From positions 868,001 to 932,000 of the forward strand of contig NZ_CP014944.1 of the NCBI RefSeq assembly GCF_001767295.1: DNA of 64,000 nucleotides, read 5' to 3'. The position numbers and the translations under genes are program-made. Within the stretch, counting starts at the first letter, position 1. Every line of letters begins with the position of its first letter. Source of the DNA: Colwellia sp. PAMC 20917. Its GTDB lineage: Bacteria > Pseudomonadota > Gammaproteobacteria > Enterobacterales > Alteromonadaceae. The notes below the pieces were generated by a model that had not been told where the DNA came from, made no database searches, and saw only the letters and a program-made list of their open reading frames with translations. Below are positions 9,781 through 20,353 of this stretch, in pieces.

Positions 9781-12700
9781 TTAATATTTGGGTAGCCAGC
9801 GTTTCAATGCCTCTTGTAGCTTGATAGGGTTCACAGGTTTAGCAATAAAGTCGTCCATTCCTGCGGCTAAGCACCTCTCTCGGTCACCTTGCATTGAATT
9901 GGCAGTCATGGCGATTATCGGAATATTGTTATTAAGTACCTTAGATTGAGGAAGACGAATTTTTTTAGTCGCTTCATAGCCATCCATTACTGGCATTTGA
10001 CAATCCATAAAGACTAAATCAAAAGGTAAGTTTTTTAATGAATTTAGCGCTTCTTCACCGTTAGCCGCTAAGTCGACTTGCACACCAAATTTTCTCAACA
10101 GACCTTGTGCGACTCTTTGATTGATAGCATTGTCTTCTACAACAAGTATCCTTGCTTTGAACTGCGGAAGTGCACGAGCGCTAAACGCCGTGATCAAAGG
10201 TTGCTCTTGGGCATTAATGCCAGCAATGGTCATTAAGGTATTGTAGAGAATCGACTGATCAACAGGTTTGTTTAGATATCCGTTAAAGCCAGCCGCTTTT
10301 AATCTTTCAACATCGCCACGTTGCCCTTGCGAGGTCAACATTAATAAACGAGTCTTTGAAAAAATATCGCTATCCGCTTTAATCTTAGTTGCTAGTTGAA
10401 ACCCATCCATTTCAGGCATTTGCATATCCAAAATAGCGATATGGTAAGGAGTTCCTTGTATTCTAGCTTGGGTCAGTTTTTCTAATGCCTCATCGCCACT
10501 ATCTACCAGAGTATGCTCGACTTGCCACTTGGTCAGTAACAAACCTAACAAAGTCCGGTTAGTTAAATTATCATCAACCACCAGTATCTTTTGACTCTGT
10601 AAATGATCATAAATTTTCTTGGGTCGCATGTTATCAGCATTAGCAATATTTATACTAAACCAAAAGGTAGAGCCTTCTCCGTCAACACTTTTCAAGCCTA
10701 TCTCGCCGCCCATCAATTCAACTAATTGTTTACTGATAGATAGCCCCAATCCGGTGCCACCATATTTACGGGTCGTTGAACCATCGGCCTGGCTAAAACG
10801 TTCAAATAGTTTGTTTTGATCCGCTAACGTCAGACCAATGCCGGTATCAGATATTTCAAAGAGTAATTTAGTGTGCTGCTTAGTCTGCTCTTGTACTTTG
10901 CAATAGACTGAAACTTCGCCTTGCTCAGTAAACTTTATCGCATTACCGATAAGATTATTGAGTATTTGACGGATACGCCCAGGGTCTGCAATAAATGACT
11001 GAGCCGGTAAAATATTAGCCGGACAAATTAGCTCTAAACCCTTGTTATGCGCTTGAAAAGCGAGACTGGTAGCAAGATCATGCAGCAATACTTCTAAATC
11101 AAATTCAAGTGGTTCAAGCGCTAACATGCCAGCTTCAACTTTTGAATAATCAAGGATATCGTTAATAATACTCAGTAATGACTCGGCACTGTTTTTTACT
11201 GTTTTCGCAAAATTGTGTTGTTCTGGATTTAGAGCCGTATCAAGTAAGAGGTTAGTCATGCCGATGACGCCATTCATCGGTGTACGGATTTCATGGCTCA
11301 TGTTAGCTAAAAAAGCGGTTTTTGATTCATTAGCAACATCCGCTTGTTTTTTGGCTTCAGCTAAGCGAGTAATCGTCTCTTTTTGATGGCTAATATCAGT
11401 ACTGATATAAGTATAACCACTGAGTAATTTATTTTTATCGTAAAGTGGTACAATCGTAGTGTCTACCCAATAGTATTGCCCCCCCTTGGCTTTAATACGC
11501 ACTTCATCATGCCAATATTTCCCTTTAGAAATCGCCGTAAAAATCTTATGCCAATAATATTTGGACTGGTTATTAACATTTAGAATACTATGATTTTTAC
11601 CAATGAGTTCTTTACGGCTGTAGCCAGTAATGGCACAAAACTTATCATTGGCGTAGCTAATAATACCGTTAATATCGATTACAAGAACCAACGAATGTTC
11701 GTCCATCGCTTTTTTTTGTGCGGCCAAATCTTGTTGGGCGGTAATGCGTTTTTCTTCATTGATCACTCGTGCATCAATTTCTATTTTGAGTTTTTTATTC
11801 ATGCGAAAAAACACTAAAATAATCAAAATGAGCAATGAGGCTATCGGTAATGCCCAGACGAGAATGGTTGATAATTCAGTACCCGATTGAACGTGTACCG
11901 ATAACCAATTATTTGCGATAGCAGAACGTTTTTTTTCATTCATCGCAGCAAAGGTTTTATTTAAAATCGGAATAAGGGGTTCAAGCCCTTTTCTTACCGC
12001 CATCGATATTTTAAGTGTATAAGGGGTAAAGGAGGTAATAATCAGATCATTAATTTTATTTTTGTTTATTTCATAATTAATCGCAGCAATAGAATCAACA
12101 AAGGCATCAATTTCCCCCAACTGTAATTTTTTAAGTCCGTCTTCAACCGATAAAACATCTACAATTTTAATACTGGGGTGATCTCGACTAATCAATTCAT
12201 TATAAACATAGCCTTTAATTAGACCTAACTTCTTGCCTTGTAATGACGATAAACTTTCAGCATAGAAAGCATTTTTCTTACTAACAATAACGAGAGAAAT
12301 TTCAAAGTAGGGTTCAGTAAAATTTATATATTCAGCTCTTTCTTTTGTATAAAAAATTGAAGACATGACATCAATATTGCCAAGTTTAAATTCTTCTAGT
12401 GCTTCCCCCCAACTCGTACCTACTGTTGGTGTTAAATTTATTTTTAGTTGTTGTTTTGCATACAACATGTAATCAGCTGATATTCCGCTATGTTCACCCA
12501 ATTCATCATTAAATTCAAAGGGAGCAAATGCAGAGTCAGTCCCCAAACTAAAAGAATTATTTTGTGACAGCCATTTGTTTTCGTTTTCCGTTAAACTAGC
12601 AACAGTTGATGATTTTTGAAAAAATGGTTTTAAGGTGGGGAGCCACTGTTTTTCTAATTCAATAATTTTATTAACGGGAATGTTTTCAATACCAGCATTA

Positions 12701-13386
12701 ATTTTAGCTAATAATTCAGGTTGACCTTTTGCTATCACCCCAAAGACATTATTAGAAGCAATAATCTCTTCAGAAATAGTGAATACTCCAGTTAAGCCCT
12801 TTTTCGCTATTTGTGCAAAGGCACTAGGTAACTCAGCAACAACAGCCTGAACCTCATTATCTAATAACTCCTCGAGAGCATCATCAAAGCTTTTATGCGT
12901 TGATTGCTCAAAGCTAGCAAAGTTTTCCTTAAGGTAGGACTCTTGAAAGCTAAAATATTGACTAGTTATCTTAATATCACTTAATTCTCTTAGCTTAGAT
13001 TTTTTGTCAATTGAGCGATTATAAATGATACCTGTTTGTACATTATGGATAGGTAAGGAAAAATCAGCCCACTGTTGTCGTTGCTGATTCTTAAAGAGCC
13101 CAACATGTAAGGTATTCTTTTGTTTGATCAACGCTATACCGTCTTCAAAGGGCAATAGAACAAAGCGAATAGGAATATTATTAGTTTTAGACCAGAGCTG
13201 CCAAAACTCAACATAAAGCCCACTAGGATTGCCATTGGGAAGCTTAAAGCTAAAGGGTAAGTCTTTTTCAGTTGCAACAACGGTAATAACACCTAACGGC
13301 TCATTGTCCAGCTCTTGTGAAACTGACGGAAAACTGTGAATAAATGCAAAAGTTAATAGCAGGCAAAAGGTAATTCTTAATTTCAT
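9781..13386 (-). CDS. BvgS/EvgS-like hybrid sensor histidine kinase
   Basis: The product has 1201 aa. Order: signal peptide (1-24), two periplasmic SBP_bac_3 (Venus-flytrap) domains at about 35-250 and 270-495, a transmembrane span at about 505-527 ([15 protein letters not shown]), a PAS domain (about 555-665), HisKA with the phosphorylated His698 in MSHEIRTP, HATPase_c with [10 protein letters not shown] and G boxes [10 protein letters not shown], and then two receiver domains. The receivers have acceptor Asp in [11 protein letters not shown] and in [11 protein letters not shown]. The tandem flytrap sensors resemble BvgS/EvgS. Unlike those, no HPt domain follows the receivers, so a separate phosphotransfer protein is probably needed. 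No cognate regulator gene is adjacent. The ligand is unknown. Confidence 0.92.
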   Translation of the reverse strand: MKLRITFCLLLTFAFIHSFPSVSQELDNEPLGVITVVATEKDLPFSFKLPNGNPSGLYVEFWQLWSKTNNIPIRFVLLPFEDGIALIKQKNTLHVGLFKNQQRQQWADFSLPIHNVQTGIIYNRSIDKKSKLRELSDIKITSQYFSFQESYLKENFASFEQSTHKSFDDALEELLDNEVQAVVAELPSAFAQIAKKGLTGVFTISEEIIASNNVFGVIAKGQPELLAKINAGIENIPVNKIIELEKQWLPTLKPFFQKSSTVASLTENENKWLSQNNSFSLGTDSAFAPFEFNDELGEHSGISADYMLYAKQQLKINLTPTVGTSWGEALEEFKLGNIDVMSSIFYTKERAEYINFTEPYFEISLVIVSKKNAFYAESLSSLQGKKLGLIKGYVYNELISRDHPSIKIVDVLSVEDGLKKLQLGEIDAFVDSIAAINYEINKNKINDLIITSFTPYTLKISMAVRKGLEPLIPILNKTFAAMNEKKRSAIANNWLSVHVQSGTELSTILVWALPIASLLILIILVFFRMNKKLKIEIDARVINEEKRITAQQDLAAQKKAMDEHSLVLVIDINGIISYANDKFCAITGYSRKELIGKNHSILNVNNQSKYYWHKIFTAISKGKYWHDEVRIKAKGGQYYWVDTTIVPLYDKNKLLSGYTYISTDISHQKETITRLAEAKKQADVANESKTAFLANMSHEIRTPMNGVIGMTNLLLDTALNPEQHNFAKTVKNSAESLLSIINDILDYSKVEAGMLALEPLEFDLEVLLHDLATSLAFQAHNKGLELICPANILPAQSFIADPGRIRQILNNLIGNAIKFTEQGEVSVYCKVQEQTKQHTKLLFEISDTGIGLTLADQNKLFERFSQADGSTTRKYGGTGLGLSISKQLVELMGGEIGLKSVDGEGSTFWFSINIANADNMRPKKIYDHLQSQKILVVDDNLTNRTLLGLLLTKWQVEHTLVDSGDEALEKLTQARIQGTPYHIAILDMQMPEMDGFQLATKIKADSDIFSKTRLLMLTSQGQRGDVERLKAAGFNGYLNKPVDQSILYNTLMTIAGINAQEQPLITAFSARALPQFKARILVVEDNAINQRVAQGLLRKFGVQVDLAANGEEALNSLKNLPFDLVFMDCQMPVMDGYEATKKIRLPQSKVLNNNIPIIAMTANSMQGDRERCLAAGMDDFIAKPVNPIKLQEALKRWLPKY

Positions 13387-13734
13387 ATTATTAATTTTTA
13401 TTCTTCATAGTCGTTAGTATAAGTTAAATATTTTCTTAAATATCTTCCCGGGGAATTAATAAATCTCAGTCAATAGCATTACCCGTAATATATCCATAAT
13501 AGAGTCGAGTGTTGAGAACACATTTCATTAACTGATTATTAGAAAGCCTATCGTTATACAAGCCCATTCTATCAACAAAATTTAGCACTAAGTCGCTTTA
13601 AAATCAAACTGCACCAAGATCCCTCTCCGTCTAAAATGTGCGCTTTGGCTATATAACGACAGATATTAAAACTATTTTTTGCAATTCAACAAATATCAGT
13701 TTATTGACGTCGTTTAATATCACCGATCGTAAAA
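13387..13734. other. Intergenic stretch without visible features
   Basis: This 348-bp AT-rich gap lies upstream of the sensor kinase and downstream of the J-domain gene. It presumably holds the kinase promoter. I see no coding frame, hairpin or repeat worth naming. Confidence 0.5.
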
Positions 13735-14313
13735 TTAGTCCTTGCGATGATAACACCAACTTAATACCTCATAAGCCTGGCGAATTTCGATAAAATCGGC
13801 CGCGCAGCCACCTTTATCAGGATGGGTAGTGGCAATTTTTTTTTGATAGGCCCGACGTATCCCAGACCAATCAATATTTTTATCTACCCCTAAAGTCGTC
13901 AGAGCAGCAGCAACCTTATCTACTGCACGGTATCTTTGCCAAAAACGGGAAAAGAGTGACTCCACTTCTGCAAGGGTAATGTTATTCAAGTTAGACCAGC
14001 TTAAATAGTAATGGGCTAGATCAGTATCGCGCATAGCCAAGGTACCTTTTGCTGCGGCATGATTTGGTACTAAACAAATTTCTAATGGGAAAATAGTCAG
14101 TAAAAAACCCTCACTTTTAATATCTCGTTGAATTTGATAAAGCGCATTCATAACAAAAAAATTCTTTTGAAATATGGCAATTTGAGGGTCAACATCCTTT
14201 TTTATCAGTAGCAAAAAATCCTGTTGGCAAAGATTGACTAAATCAATTATGGAACAAGCACTGTTTTGTTTTTTTAAATATCCCAGTATGTTAATAATCA
14301 AAGGATTGGTCAT
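13735..14313 (-). CDS. DnaJ-related J-domain protein
   Basis: The product has 192 aa. The last 60 residues are a J domain with the Hsp70-stimulating HPD tripeptide in ATTHPDKGGCAADFIEIRQ, closing with AYEVLSWCYH. The first 120 residues fit the DNAJ_related N-terminal domain that precedes a C-terminal J domain in gammaproteobacteria (FPLEICLVPNHAAAKGTLAM is the recognisable part). J proteins recruit DnaK to particular clients; the client is unknown. No signal peptide is present, so it should be cytoplasmic. The neighbouring genes do not suggest a pathway. Confidence 0.82.
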   Translation of the reverse strand: MTNPLIINILGYLKKQNSACSIIDLVNLCQQDFLLLIKKDVDPQIAIFQKNFFVMNALYQIQRDIKSEGFLLTIFPLEICLVPNHAAAKGTLAMRDTDLAHYYLSWSNLNNITLAEVESLFSRFWQRYRAVDKVAAALTTLGVDKNIDWSGIRRAYQKKIATTHPDKGGCAADFIEIRQAYEVLSWCYHRKD

Positions 14314-14698
14314 AGCTTCATTCCTTGTTGATTTAATACTTTTAAGCCAGTAGATAAATTAAAAGCTAACGTTAAACGCTTATCTTCTGATGACAAGTTA
14401 CCTTAACGGCTAAGCGATCACTCGCGGGTAAGTTTAGTAACACACCTGCAATTGAAGACATAAAATATTTTCATCTCTTTCAAGAAAATAAATAATAACT
14501 AAAATTAATGATAGGCGCGTTAGACTGATTTGTTGATATTATGGATACTATTTATCTACTAGACAGCAAGAATCCACAAAACTTTCTGCATACCTTGTTC
14601 GGCAAAGGTCTGCAATTTATTATTGTGCAGCAGTAAAGTATTAAACAAGTCATTACCGCTCACTTATCAGGGGTAATGACTTGTTGGTATTATCTATC
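14314..14698. other. Intergenic stretch with a strong inverted repeat
   Basis: This is a 385-bp gap between two leftward genes. Apart from the inverted repeat at 14644-14685 I see no coding frame or repeat. The promoter of the J-domain gene must lie here. Confidence 0.5.
14644..14685 (-). terminator. Probable terminator of the methyltransferase gene
   Basis: Perfect 14-bp arms (aacaagtcattacc / ggtaatgacttgtt) flank a 14-base loop, ending 14 bases past the methyltransferase stop. The bases after the stem are T-rich but not a clean run, so termination strength is uncertain. Confidence 0.6.
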
Positions 14699-15646
14699 TT
14701 AAATTTTTTCGAATACGGTCACTCTTAACTTTCGGTCAACATTATCATCGGGAAAATCACACTCACTAGTAAACCGTTCTGACATTTTCAAAGTATGGCC
14801 CGATGATTCAATAATCTCGGCATCTGACTCATCCCACGTTGCATCATAACGATGAAATAAACAAATCAACCAACCGCCTTGACTTAAAAGCTTTGAACAC
14901 ATACTCACCAATTTAGAAAAATCTTGTCCTTTAGGCTGATGCTCTGCATAAGGTGATTTATAAACGGTTGGCGGTGGATCTAAAATGATGCCTTCGAACT
15001 GCTGACCACTTTTTATTGCCTTAGGTAAATGCTTATAGATATCACCCTTTATAAAACTGCGAGTGCCAAATTCCATAGCATTTTTTTCGTAGCTTTTTTC
15101 AATACGCGGTAATAACGCTTTCGATCTGTCCAGGTGAATTGCGGCCTTCGCGTTCCCTTTCAAAGCCGCTATACCCAAACTGCCCGTGAATGAAAATAAA
15201 TTCAATACACGACGGCCTTCACTATTATTAGCTAACCACTTACGAACGGGACGTGCATCCAGATATAAACCACAATTATGCATCGTATCGGCAAGCAAAC
15301 TATAATAGACCCCGTATTCTTTGGTAAATTCTGGCGCATCAGCAATATCGCCATGAAGCGAGAACATTCTATTCTTCAAGCGTAACCCGAGAGTTTGATC
15401 ACCTTTTGCCATAATAAGCGTGAAGGGAAAACACTGTAATAGTGCATCTTTGATTACATCAAGGTCCTCACGAATATCGTCTTTAAATTCGACCAAGGCC
15501 ATAGTGCCAAATTTTTCAATAACTACACCCGGCGCTCCTTCGGTGTAACCATGGAAAACACGCCAAGAATCAAATTCATCTGATTCATTTAAGACTTTTC
15601 TATCATTCCATGCTTTTTCGATGAGATCTTGCCACTTTATAGTCAA
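14699..15646 (-). CDS. Class I SAM-dependent rRNA-type methyltransferase
   Basis: This is a 315-aa Methyltrans_SAM-type protein related to the catalytic part of RlmI/RlmK enzymes, which methylate cytosine or guanine in 23S rRNA. SAM-binding motif I is NLFSFTGSLGIAALKG and the catalytic loop is LDPPPTVYKSPYAEH. The PUA domain of RlmI is absent, so the true substrate could differ. Translation starts at TTG (15646) behind aggacatagat, which gives AGGA at good spacing; no in-frame ATG lies near. It seems monocistronic, followed by a long inverted repeat. Confidence 0.78.
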   Translation of the reverse strand: MTIKWQDLIEKAWNDRKVLNESDEFDSWRVFHGYTEGAPGVVIEKFGTMALVEFKDDIREDLDVIKDALLQCFPFTLIMAKGDQTLGLRLKNRMFSLHGDIADAPEFTKEYGVYYSLLADTMHNCGLYLDARPVRKWLANNSEGRRVLNLFSFTGSLGIAALKGNAKAAIHLDRSKALLPRIEKSYEKNAMEFGTRSFIKGDIYKHLPKAIKSGQQFEGIILDPPPTVYKSPYAEHQPKGQDFSKLVSMCSKLLSQGGWLICLFHRYDATWDESDAEIIESSGHTLKMSERFTSECDFPDDNVDRKLRVTVFEKI

Positions 15647-15888
15647 ATCTATGTCCTGCCCTTAGGTATATTTCTAGTGTGGATTGTCTATATTCGTTAG
15701 ATAATAAGTTAACAAAGAAGACACTATCGCTTAAAACTTGTCAGCACGAGTTACTTTGAAAGCAGTACATCAAATAAATAAAAGAATATAATGCTGCATC
15801 AGCAACTTATTCAATCAATATTATAACTAACCACTGCCGGTGTTAATACTGATATCCTAATAAATCAACCTTGTTATTAAAAGTTCAC

Positions 15889-16544
15889 CTAATTGAACCT
15901 ATTTTGTTTAAGATACTTTTGCCTAAATACTATCAACATCAGCAGTAGTGAATAACTGAATAAACCACCACTACTTTTTTCCCTCTCATTATCGCCAGCG
16001 TCAAGCGGCATGTTGTTAACGCTAAATTTAATAGTGTTGCTTACTGAAAGTCTTGGATTACCGTTGTCAGTTACGGTCAAGTCTACTTGGTATGAATTCC
16101 CGCCGGCCAACCCCCCCCTTCAAGGTTATGAAAACGAATTCTTGACTCTATTCTGCCATAGAGAAACTCACGTATATCTTTACCGTTAATTCGACCGGAG
16201 GTCCAATCTCTAGATTGATTATTCAAGCCTACACAATTAGTTTGCTGCTTTCTGGCGATTATTTTTAAGGTGCCATCGGAGACATCAAAGTTCTTATCAA
16301 TGGAACTGTCATCATCGGTATAACATTGAACTTCGTTATTAAAATTAGCATCGACTTGGGCCGTTCAATTTTGCCAATTAACACTGTCTCCTGAAAAAGT
16401 ATCTATATAGTTAACTTCCCAACCTGCCATCGTTGGTGTCGTTATTAACAAACTCAGCAAACTCATTAAAAACAGTCGACTTTTAAAACTGATATTCTTT
16501 AGCATTGAATTAACATTGCACTGATAAACTGAATATTGGTTCAT
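15889..16544 (-). pseudogene. Broken GH16 laminarinase with GlyGly-CTERM tail
   Basis: From an ATG at 16544 the frame reads a signal peptide (LFLMSLLSLLITTPTMA) and then the start of a GH16 beta-1,3-glucanase: WEVNYIDTFSGDSVNWQN, stop, TAQVDANFNNEVQCYTDDD, NFDVSDGTLKIIARKQ, DWTSGRINGKDIREFLYGRI and FHNLEGGGWPA. The stop (TGA at 16365-16367, codon 60) stands where the family has Trp. After GGGWPA a large deletion removes the catalytic E-x-D-x-x-E region and joins, in another frame, the C-terminal piece. That piece is a cadherin-like strand (YQVDLTVTDNGNPRLSVSN) and the sorting tail SSGGLFSYSLLLMLIVFRQK, recognised by rhombosortase-type systems. Two lesions make it non-functional. It follows the CBM6/di-haem gene on the same strand. 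Confidence 0.85.
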
Positions 16545-16612
16545 TATTATTCTCTTTTCTCTTAAAAGAACTTATTAAATCAATCGATAATCAATTTAAT
16601 AAGCTGCTGATT

Positions 16613-19600
16613 TTATAGTGATTTTAAAAAGGCTATTAATGAAGCTTCGTCAGCATCAGAAAGTGCTTCATACTTAACTTTAGAAGCTTCTGATTCCCCA
16701 CCGTGCCAGAGAATTGCTTCATCAATCGTTCTCGCACGTCCGTCATGTAAATAACTATGCTCGGGCGTACAAACTTCATTACCTTGGCCGCCAACGGGGT
16801 TTTCTACACCTCCAGTAACGCAAGCCGACAAACCTATGCCCCATAGCGGTGTTGTTCGCCATTCAGCCCCTGTAGCGTTGCCCTCTCCTAAGTTGTCAGC
16901 AAGACCTTCACCCATATCATGTAACAGTAAATCGGTATAAGGATGAATAGTTTGATCTCTTAGTTCTGTAAACGGATGATAAATACTGGTTTGCAGTGTT
17001 GCGGTATGACAATCCACACAACCAATACTTGAGAATAACGCTTGTCCTTGTTCTACCTGAGGATCATCAAGGCCACGTTGCGCTCGTACACCCAACAATG
17101 CGATGTATTTCACTAAATTGTTCAAGTGCTGGTCGCTTATTTCAGATTGGTCATGACCACATTCATTTCTTTCTTGTTGAGCAGAACCACAATCTGGTGA
17201 TGGGAGTACAGAGGTCATTACCCCCATATCAGTATTAAACGCTGCGGCAACTTGATGCTTTATACTTGATGTAGCGGCTTTCCAACCAAAACGCCCAAGG
17301 CGAATATCTTGGGTTTCGGGATCGATAGCACTTTGCGCTTTACCTGAAATACCAAAGGGAGCAAATTCATCATTGACGTCAGCCATCGCTAAAATAGTTT
17401 CTTCAGGAATGGCTTCTAATAACCCTAGACCAACAAGCTGAGGTGCAATACGCGCTGAGAATTTTTCTGGCGTACCTGTTGAAAACTTATAATTAGGTGA
17501 ACGTAATCCATTAACCTCAGTCCATGATTCAATAACTACCGTTCCTTCGCTTTGTACGCTTCCCGTATTCGATGGCTGTAAAACATCACCACGCTGGGCA
17601 TCGGGATTACCATCAGCATCAGCAATTTTAAAGACCCATTTATCTAATGCCTCACCAATAGGTGCCGGAGCTGCCCTACCATTACGTTCATGACAACTTG
17701 CACAGCTATGATTAACAAAATGCGTACCTGACTTACCTACCATTTCTGAAAAAACACCATTGGCTGGGTCTTCATCATGTTTACCATCAACAAAAGAGGT
17801 ATGGTGAATACGCCTTCCTAAAACGAACGTTTGCCCATTTAAACTTGATAAATTAGTTGCCATTTGCATGAAGTGATCATTAGGTTCATTTGTATATTGA
17901 TAAGATAATGTGGTATTTCCACCTAACCAACCTTGTTTGGCAATAGGATGTGAGTTTTCACGCTCTGATGATTTATCATCAAAATCTCCGACTGCTTTCC
18001 AAGGAGCCATGCCACCTTTACCGACTTGATAAAGATAAGTTGTGCCGTAATAATTTGACCGCCCCTCAGGAACGCCCAATAAAAACTGACTAACTTCAAT
18101 TTCCATATGTTGGCCAATACTGAGGTTTTCTGTGCTGCCATTAAGCCCCCGAAACTCATTAATGGTTACTGAATATTTATATTGATCGCCGCTAGTACTT
18201 GTTTGCACAAGGTCGTCATCGTAACTACCGTGACCGACCGTCACAACGTTAGGCTCATAATTACCATGGTATTCAGCAACGGTATTCATTCCTGAGTACC
18301 ATGCTCTAAATTCTAACGCCTCAAGCTGCCATTGTGTTACCCATTCAATTAAAATAGATGAGCCGCCTTTAGCCACATAATCGGTGAATTTATAGCGCGC
18401 TGTTCTATGGGTCCAATAATGAGAAAGGTAATGATCGTATTGCTGAAATTGATCTTCTTTAGCATGACGATCACGTCCTCTGTCAGCAAACATGGTGACC
18501 ACAGCATCATTAGTTTCATAAATTAAAGCATGTTCTTGTGCCGTGCTAGAGGTATAAAGTGGCACAATATCACCAAAAAGTCCGTATTCTTGAAGGTTCC
18601 AACCCGCTATAGCCGCACCTTCAATGGTTCCTTTCTCGCTATCACCTTTAAAAAAGTATAACGGTTTGCCCTGATAGGCAACTTGTGTTGTGCCATCATT
18701 TCGATTAATGATTGATAAATTTGGCACACCAGAAGCGACACCATCAGTCACTAGAAGCGGAGGCCAATTAACCGCACAACCGTCGTTGCAATGACTGCCG
18801 TCAGATCCAATGTCATTATCAAAGGTATATAAGCTAAAACCTGGCTTTTGGCTGTCTTCACCACCAACAAGAATATCGTTGTTAAACGCCACTTCAATTA
18901 ACTGTTCTACGGCTTCACAGCCGAGAAAATCGACAAAGGTACCCATAGGTGTATCTGGACAATTATCCAGATTATTAAACACGCCATCACCATCTGAGTC
19001 AGCGCACCCCACCTCATTAATTTCTGTATTTTCAAGCGTATCTGGACACAAATCTAGGTCGTTACCAATACCATCTAAATCATCATCAATAACCGCTGTT
19101 ATTTGCAGCCAATTAATATTGAATGAACCTGCGTTTATCGCTAATCGTAAGGTAAAAGTACCGCTTGTCGTTAAAAACGAATTAACCACATGGGTTTCAA
19201 AGGTTTGCCATCCCCCCGTGTTAGTAACATTGTCACTACCAATTGTATTGCCATTTATCGACAGCGTATAGTTACCACCGCCTGAATCTGAAGCCACGCG
19301 GCTGCTAATGGTATAAGTCCCAGCACTTAAGGTTACCGAGTATTCTAGCCATTCTGTTGCTTGGGTATAACCAATATTGTAACCGCCGCCCACATCAGTG
19401 GTAACTTCGATATCTACAGCGTCATTACGGTAACTAGCTCCGCCTTCATTGCTCGCCGTGGTATCAAAATAGCTGATGTAATCTTCTGCTTGGACAAGCA
19501 CATCAACAACCTCTTCAATGACCGCACAGCCAGAGCTGTCTACCCTTGTATTGTCTGGAGTTTCAGGACATCTATCATCTGCATCTTTAACACCATCATT

Positions 19601-19864
19601 ATCACTGTCCGTATCGACACTAACAATAATGATTTCGCAACCACTGGCATCTACAGTGGTATTGGCTAATGTATTAGGGCACGAATCGACTTGGTCGAAT
19701 ACTCCGTCGTTATCAGTATCTGCATTGATAGTCTCTTTTTCTGTTGGAGTTGACCCACCTCCACAACTTATTAGCGTACTGAGTAATAACAATGAAAGCA
19801 TTTTTTTTGAAAAAACACTTAAAGCTCCTGTTAGTGCACTAAGATTTAATGTTAATTTGCTCAT
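16613..19864 (-). CDS. CBM6/thrombospondin-type lipoprotein with di-haem oxidoreductase domain
   Basis: The product has 1083 aa. It starts with a lipoprotein signal (lipobox LISC, Cys34). Calcium-binding thrombospondin type-3 repeats follow (DTDNDGVFDQVDSCPNT and similar, about 45-115), then a CBM6-like beta-sandwich (about 120-258, VLVQAEDYISYFDT to NINWLQI) and more type-3 repeats to about 320. Next is a lipoprotein-repeat (Yx[FWY]xxD) type segment (about 325-425, LYTFDND, CAVNWPPLLV, LYFFKGD). The C-terminal half is a di-haem oxidoreductase domain with haem sites CASCH (721-725) and CVDCH (949-953), closing with YLHDGRARTIDEAILWHGGE. It should be surface-anchored and able to bind beta-glucan while transferring electrons. 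Its neighbours are a GH16 remnant and a sugar symporter. The reaction is unknown. Confidence 0.85.
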   Translation of the reverse strand: MSKLTLNLSALTGALSVFSKKMLSLLLLSTLISCGGGSTPTEKETINADTDNDGVFDQVDSCPNTLANTTVDASGCEIIIVSVDTDSDNDGVKDADDRCPETPDNTRVDSSGCAVIEEVVDVLVQAEDYISYFDTTASNEGGASYRNDAVDIEVTTDVGGGYNIGYTQATEWLEYSVTLSAGTYTISSRVASDSGGGNYTLSINGNTIGSDNVTNTGGWQTFETHVVNSFLTTSGTFTLRLAINAGSFNINWLQITAVIDDDLDGIGNDLDLCPDTLENTEINEVGCADSDGDGVFNNLDNCPDTPMGTFVDFLGCEAVEQLIEVAFNNDILVGGEDSQKPGFSLYTFDNDIGSDGSHCNDGCAVNWPPLLVTDGVASGVPNLSIINRNDGTTQVAYQGKPLYFFKGDSEKGTIEGAAIAGWNLQEYGLFGDIVPLYTSSTAQEHALIYETNDAVVTMFADRGRDRHAKEDQFQQYDHYLSHYWTHRTARYKFTDYVAKGGSSILIEWVTQWQLEALEFRAWYSGMNTVAEYHGNYEPNVVTVGHGSYDDDLVQTSTSGDQYKYSVTINEFRGLNGSTENLSIGQHMEIEVSQFLLGVPEGRSNYYGTTYLYQVGKGGMAPWKAVGDFDDKSSERENSHPIAKQGWLGGNTTLSYQYTNEPNDHFMQMATNLSSLNGQTFVLGRRIHHTSFVDGKHDEDPANGVFSEMVGKSGTHFVNHSCASCHERNGRAAPAPIGEALDKWVFKIADADGNPDAQRGDVLQPSNTGSVQSEGTVVIESWTEVNGLRSPNYKFSTGTPEKFSARIAPQLVGLGLLEAIPEETILAMADVNDEFAPFGISGKAQSAIDPETQDIRLGRFGWKAATSSIKHQVAAAFNTDMGVMTSVLPSPDCGSAQQERNECGHDQSEISDQHLNNLVKYIALLGVRAQRGLDDPQVEQGQALFSSIGCVDCHTATLQTSIYHPFTELRDQTIHPYTDLLLHDMGEGLADNLGEGNATGAEWRTTPLWGIGLSACVTGGVENPVGGQGNEVCTPEHSYLHDGRARTIDEAILWHGGESEASKVKYEALSDADEASLIAFLKSL

Positions 19865-20353
19865 TATTTTATTATTCTTCTATTAAAATATTCAATTAAG
19901 TCAATGATTAACCGGCTTAATGAATAATTTGGTTTATAACGATCCCAAAAGATAAACAGTACTGCTGCACTTATATCAATAAGCGTTAACTCTGCATTTT
20001 TGAATTATCTTACTGTCGAGCATCCTATAAATAGTCATGTTCAGACTTGAATATTTTTAGCACAATTATTGGTCAAACAGCATCGAAATACGGTCAAAGG
20101 GGGGTAGGAAAAGTTGAAATGGATAAAGGATATGAACAAGTACTCATGATAAGCTTTTGTTATCACCCATACAAAAAATTACTTTAACTTTATTTAAAAC
20201 AATAACTTAAAACAACAGCTTAAAACAACAACTTAAAAAACAGCTTTATTTTATTTCGTATTTATTTTAACTAAAAAAATACAAACCTCACAAAAATAAA
20301 GCTGATTGTATATCTACATGATTAACTATGTAGATATACAATTTATAAGTGCC
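19865..20353. other. Intergenic stretch upstream of the di-haem lipoprotein gene
   Basis: This is 489 bp, very AT-rich. It holds a short degenerate repeat (cttaaaacaaca-like, three times at about 20204-20240) and the inverted repeat at 20306-20341. I see no coding frame. The promoter of the lipoprotein gene should lie at its left end, but I cannot name boxes. Confidence 0.5.
20306..20341 (-). terminator. Inverted repeat ending the sugar symporter transcript
   Basis: Perfect 14-bp arms (ttgtatatctacat / atgtagatatacaa) flank an 8-base loop, starting 12 bases past the symporter stop. No long T run follows, but the placement fits transcript ending or 3'-end protection. Confidence 0.6.

Noticed and set aside
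15889-16110. A separate small cadherin-like protein with a TTG start
   Set aside because: The TTG is inside the deletion junction of the GH16 pseudogene; there is no ribosome-binding site, and the frame is only the detached C-terminal piece.
16996-19886. Rightward frames of 80-153 codons opposite the di-haem lipoprotein gene
   Set aside because: They are antisense shadows; the leftward frame has a full domain order, a signal peptide and two haem motifs.
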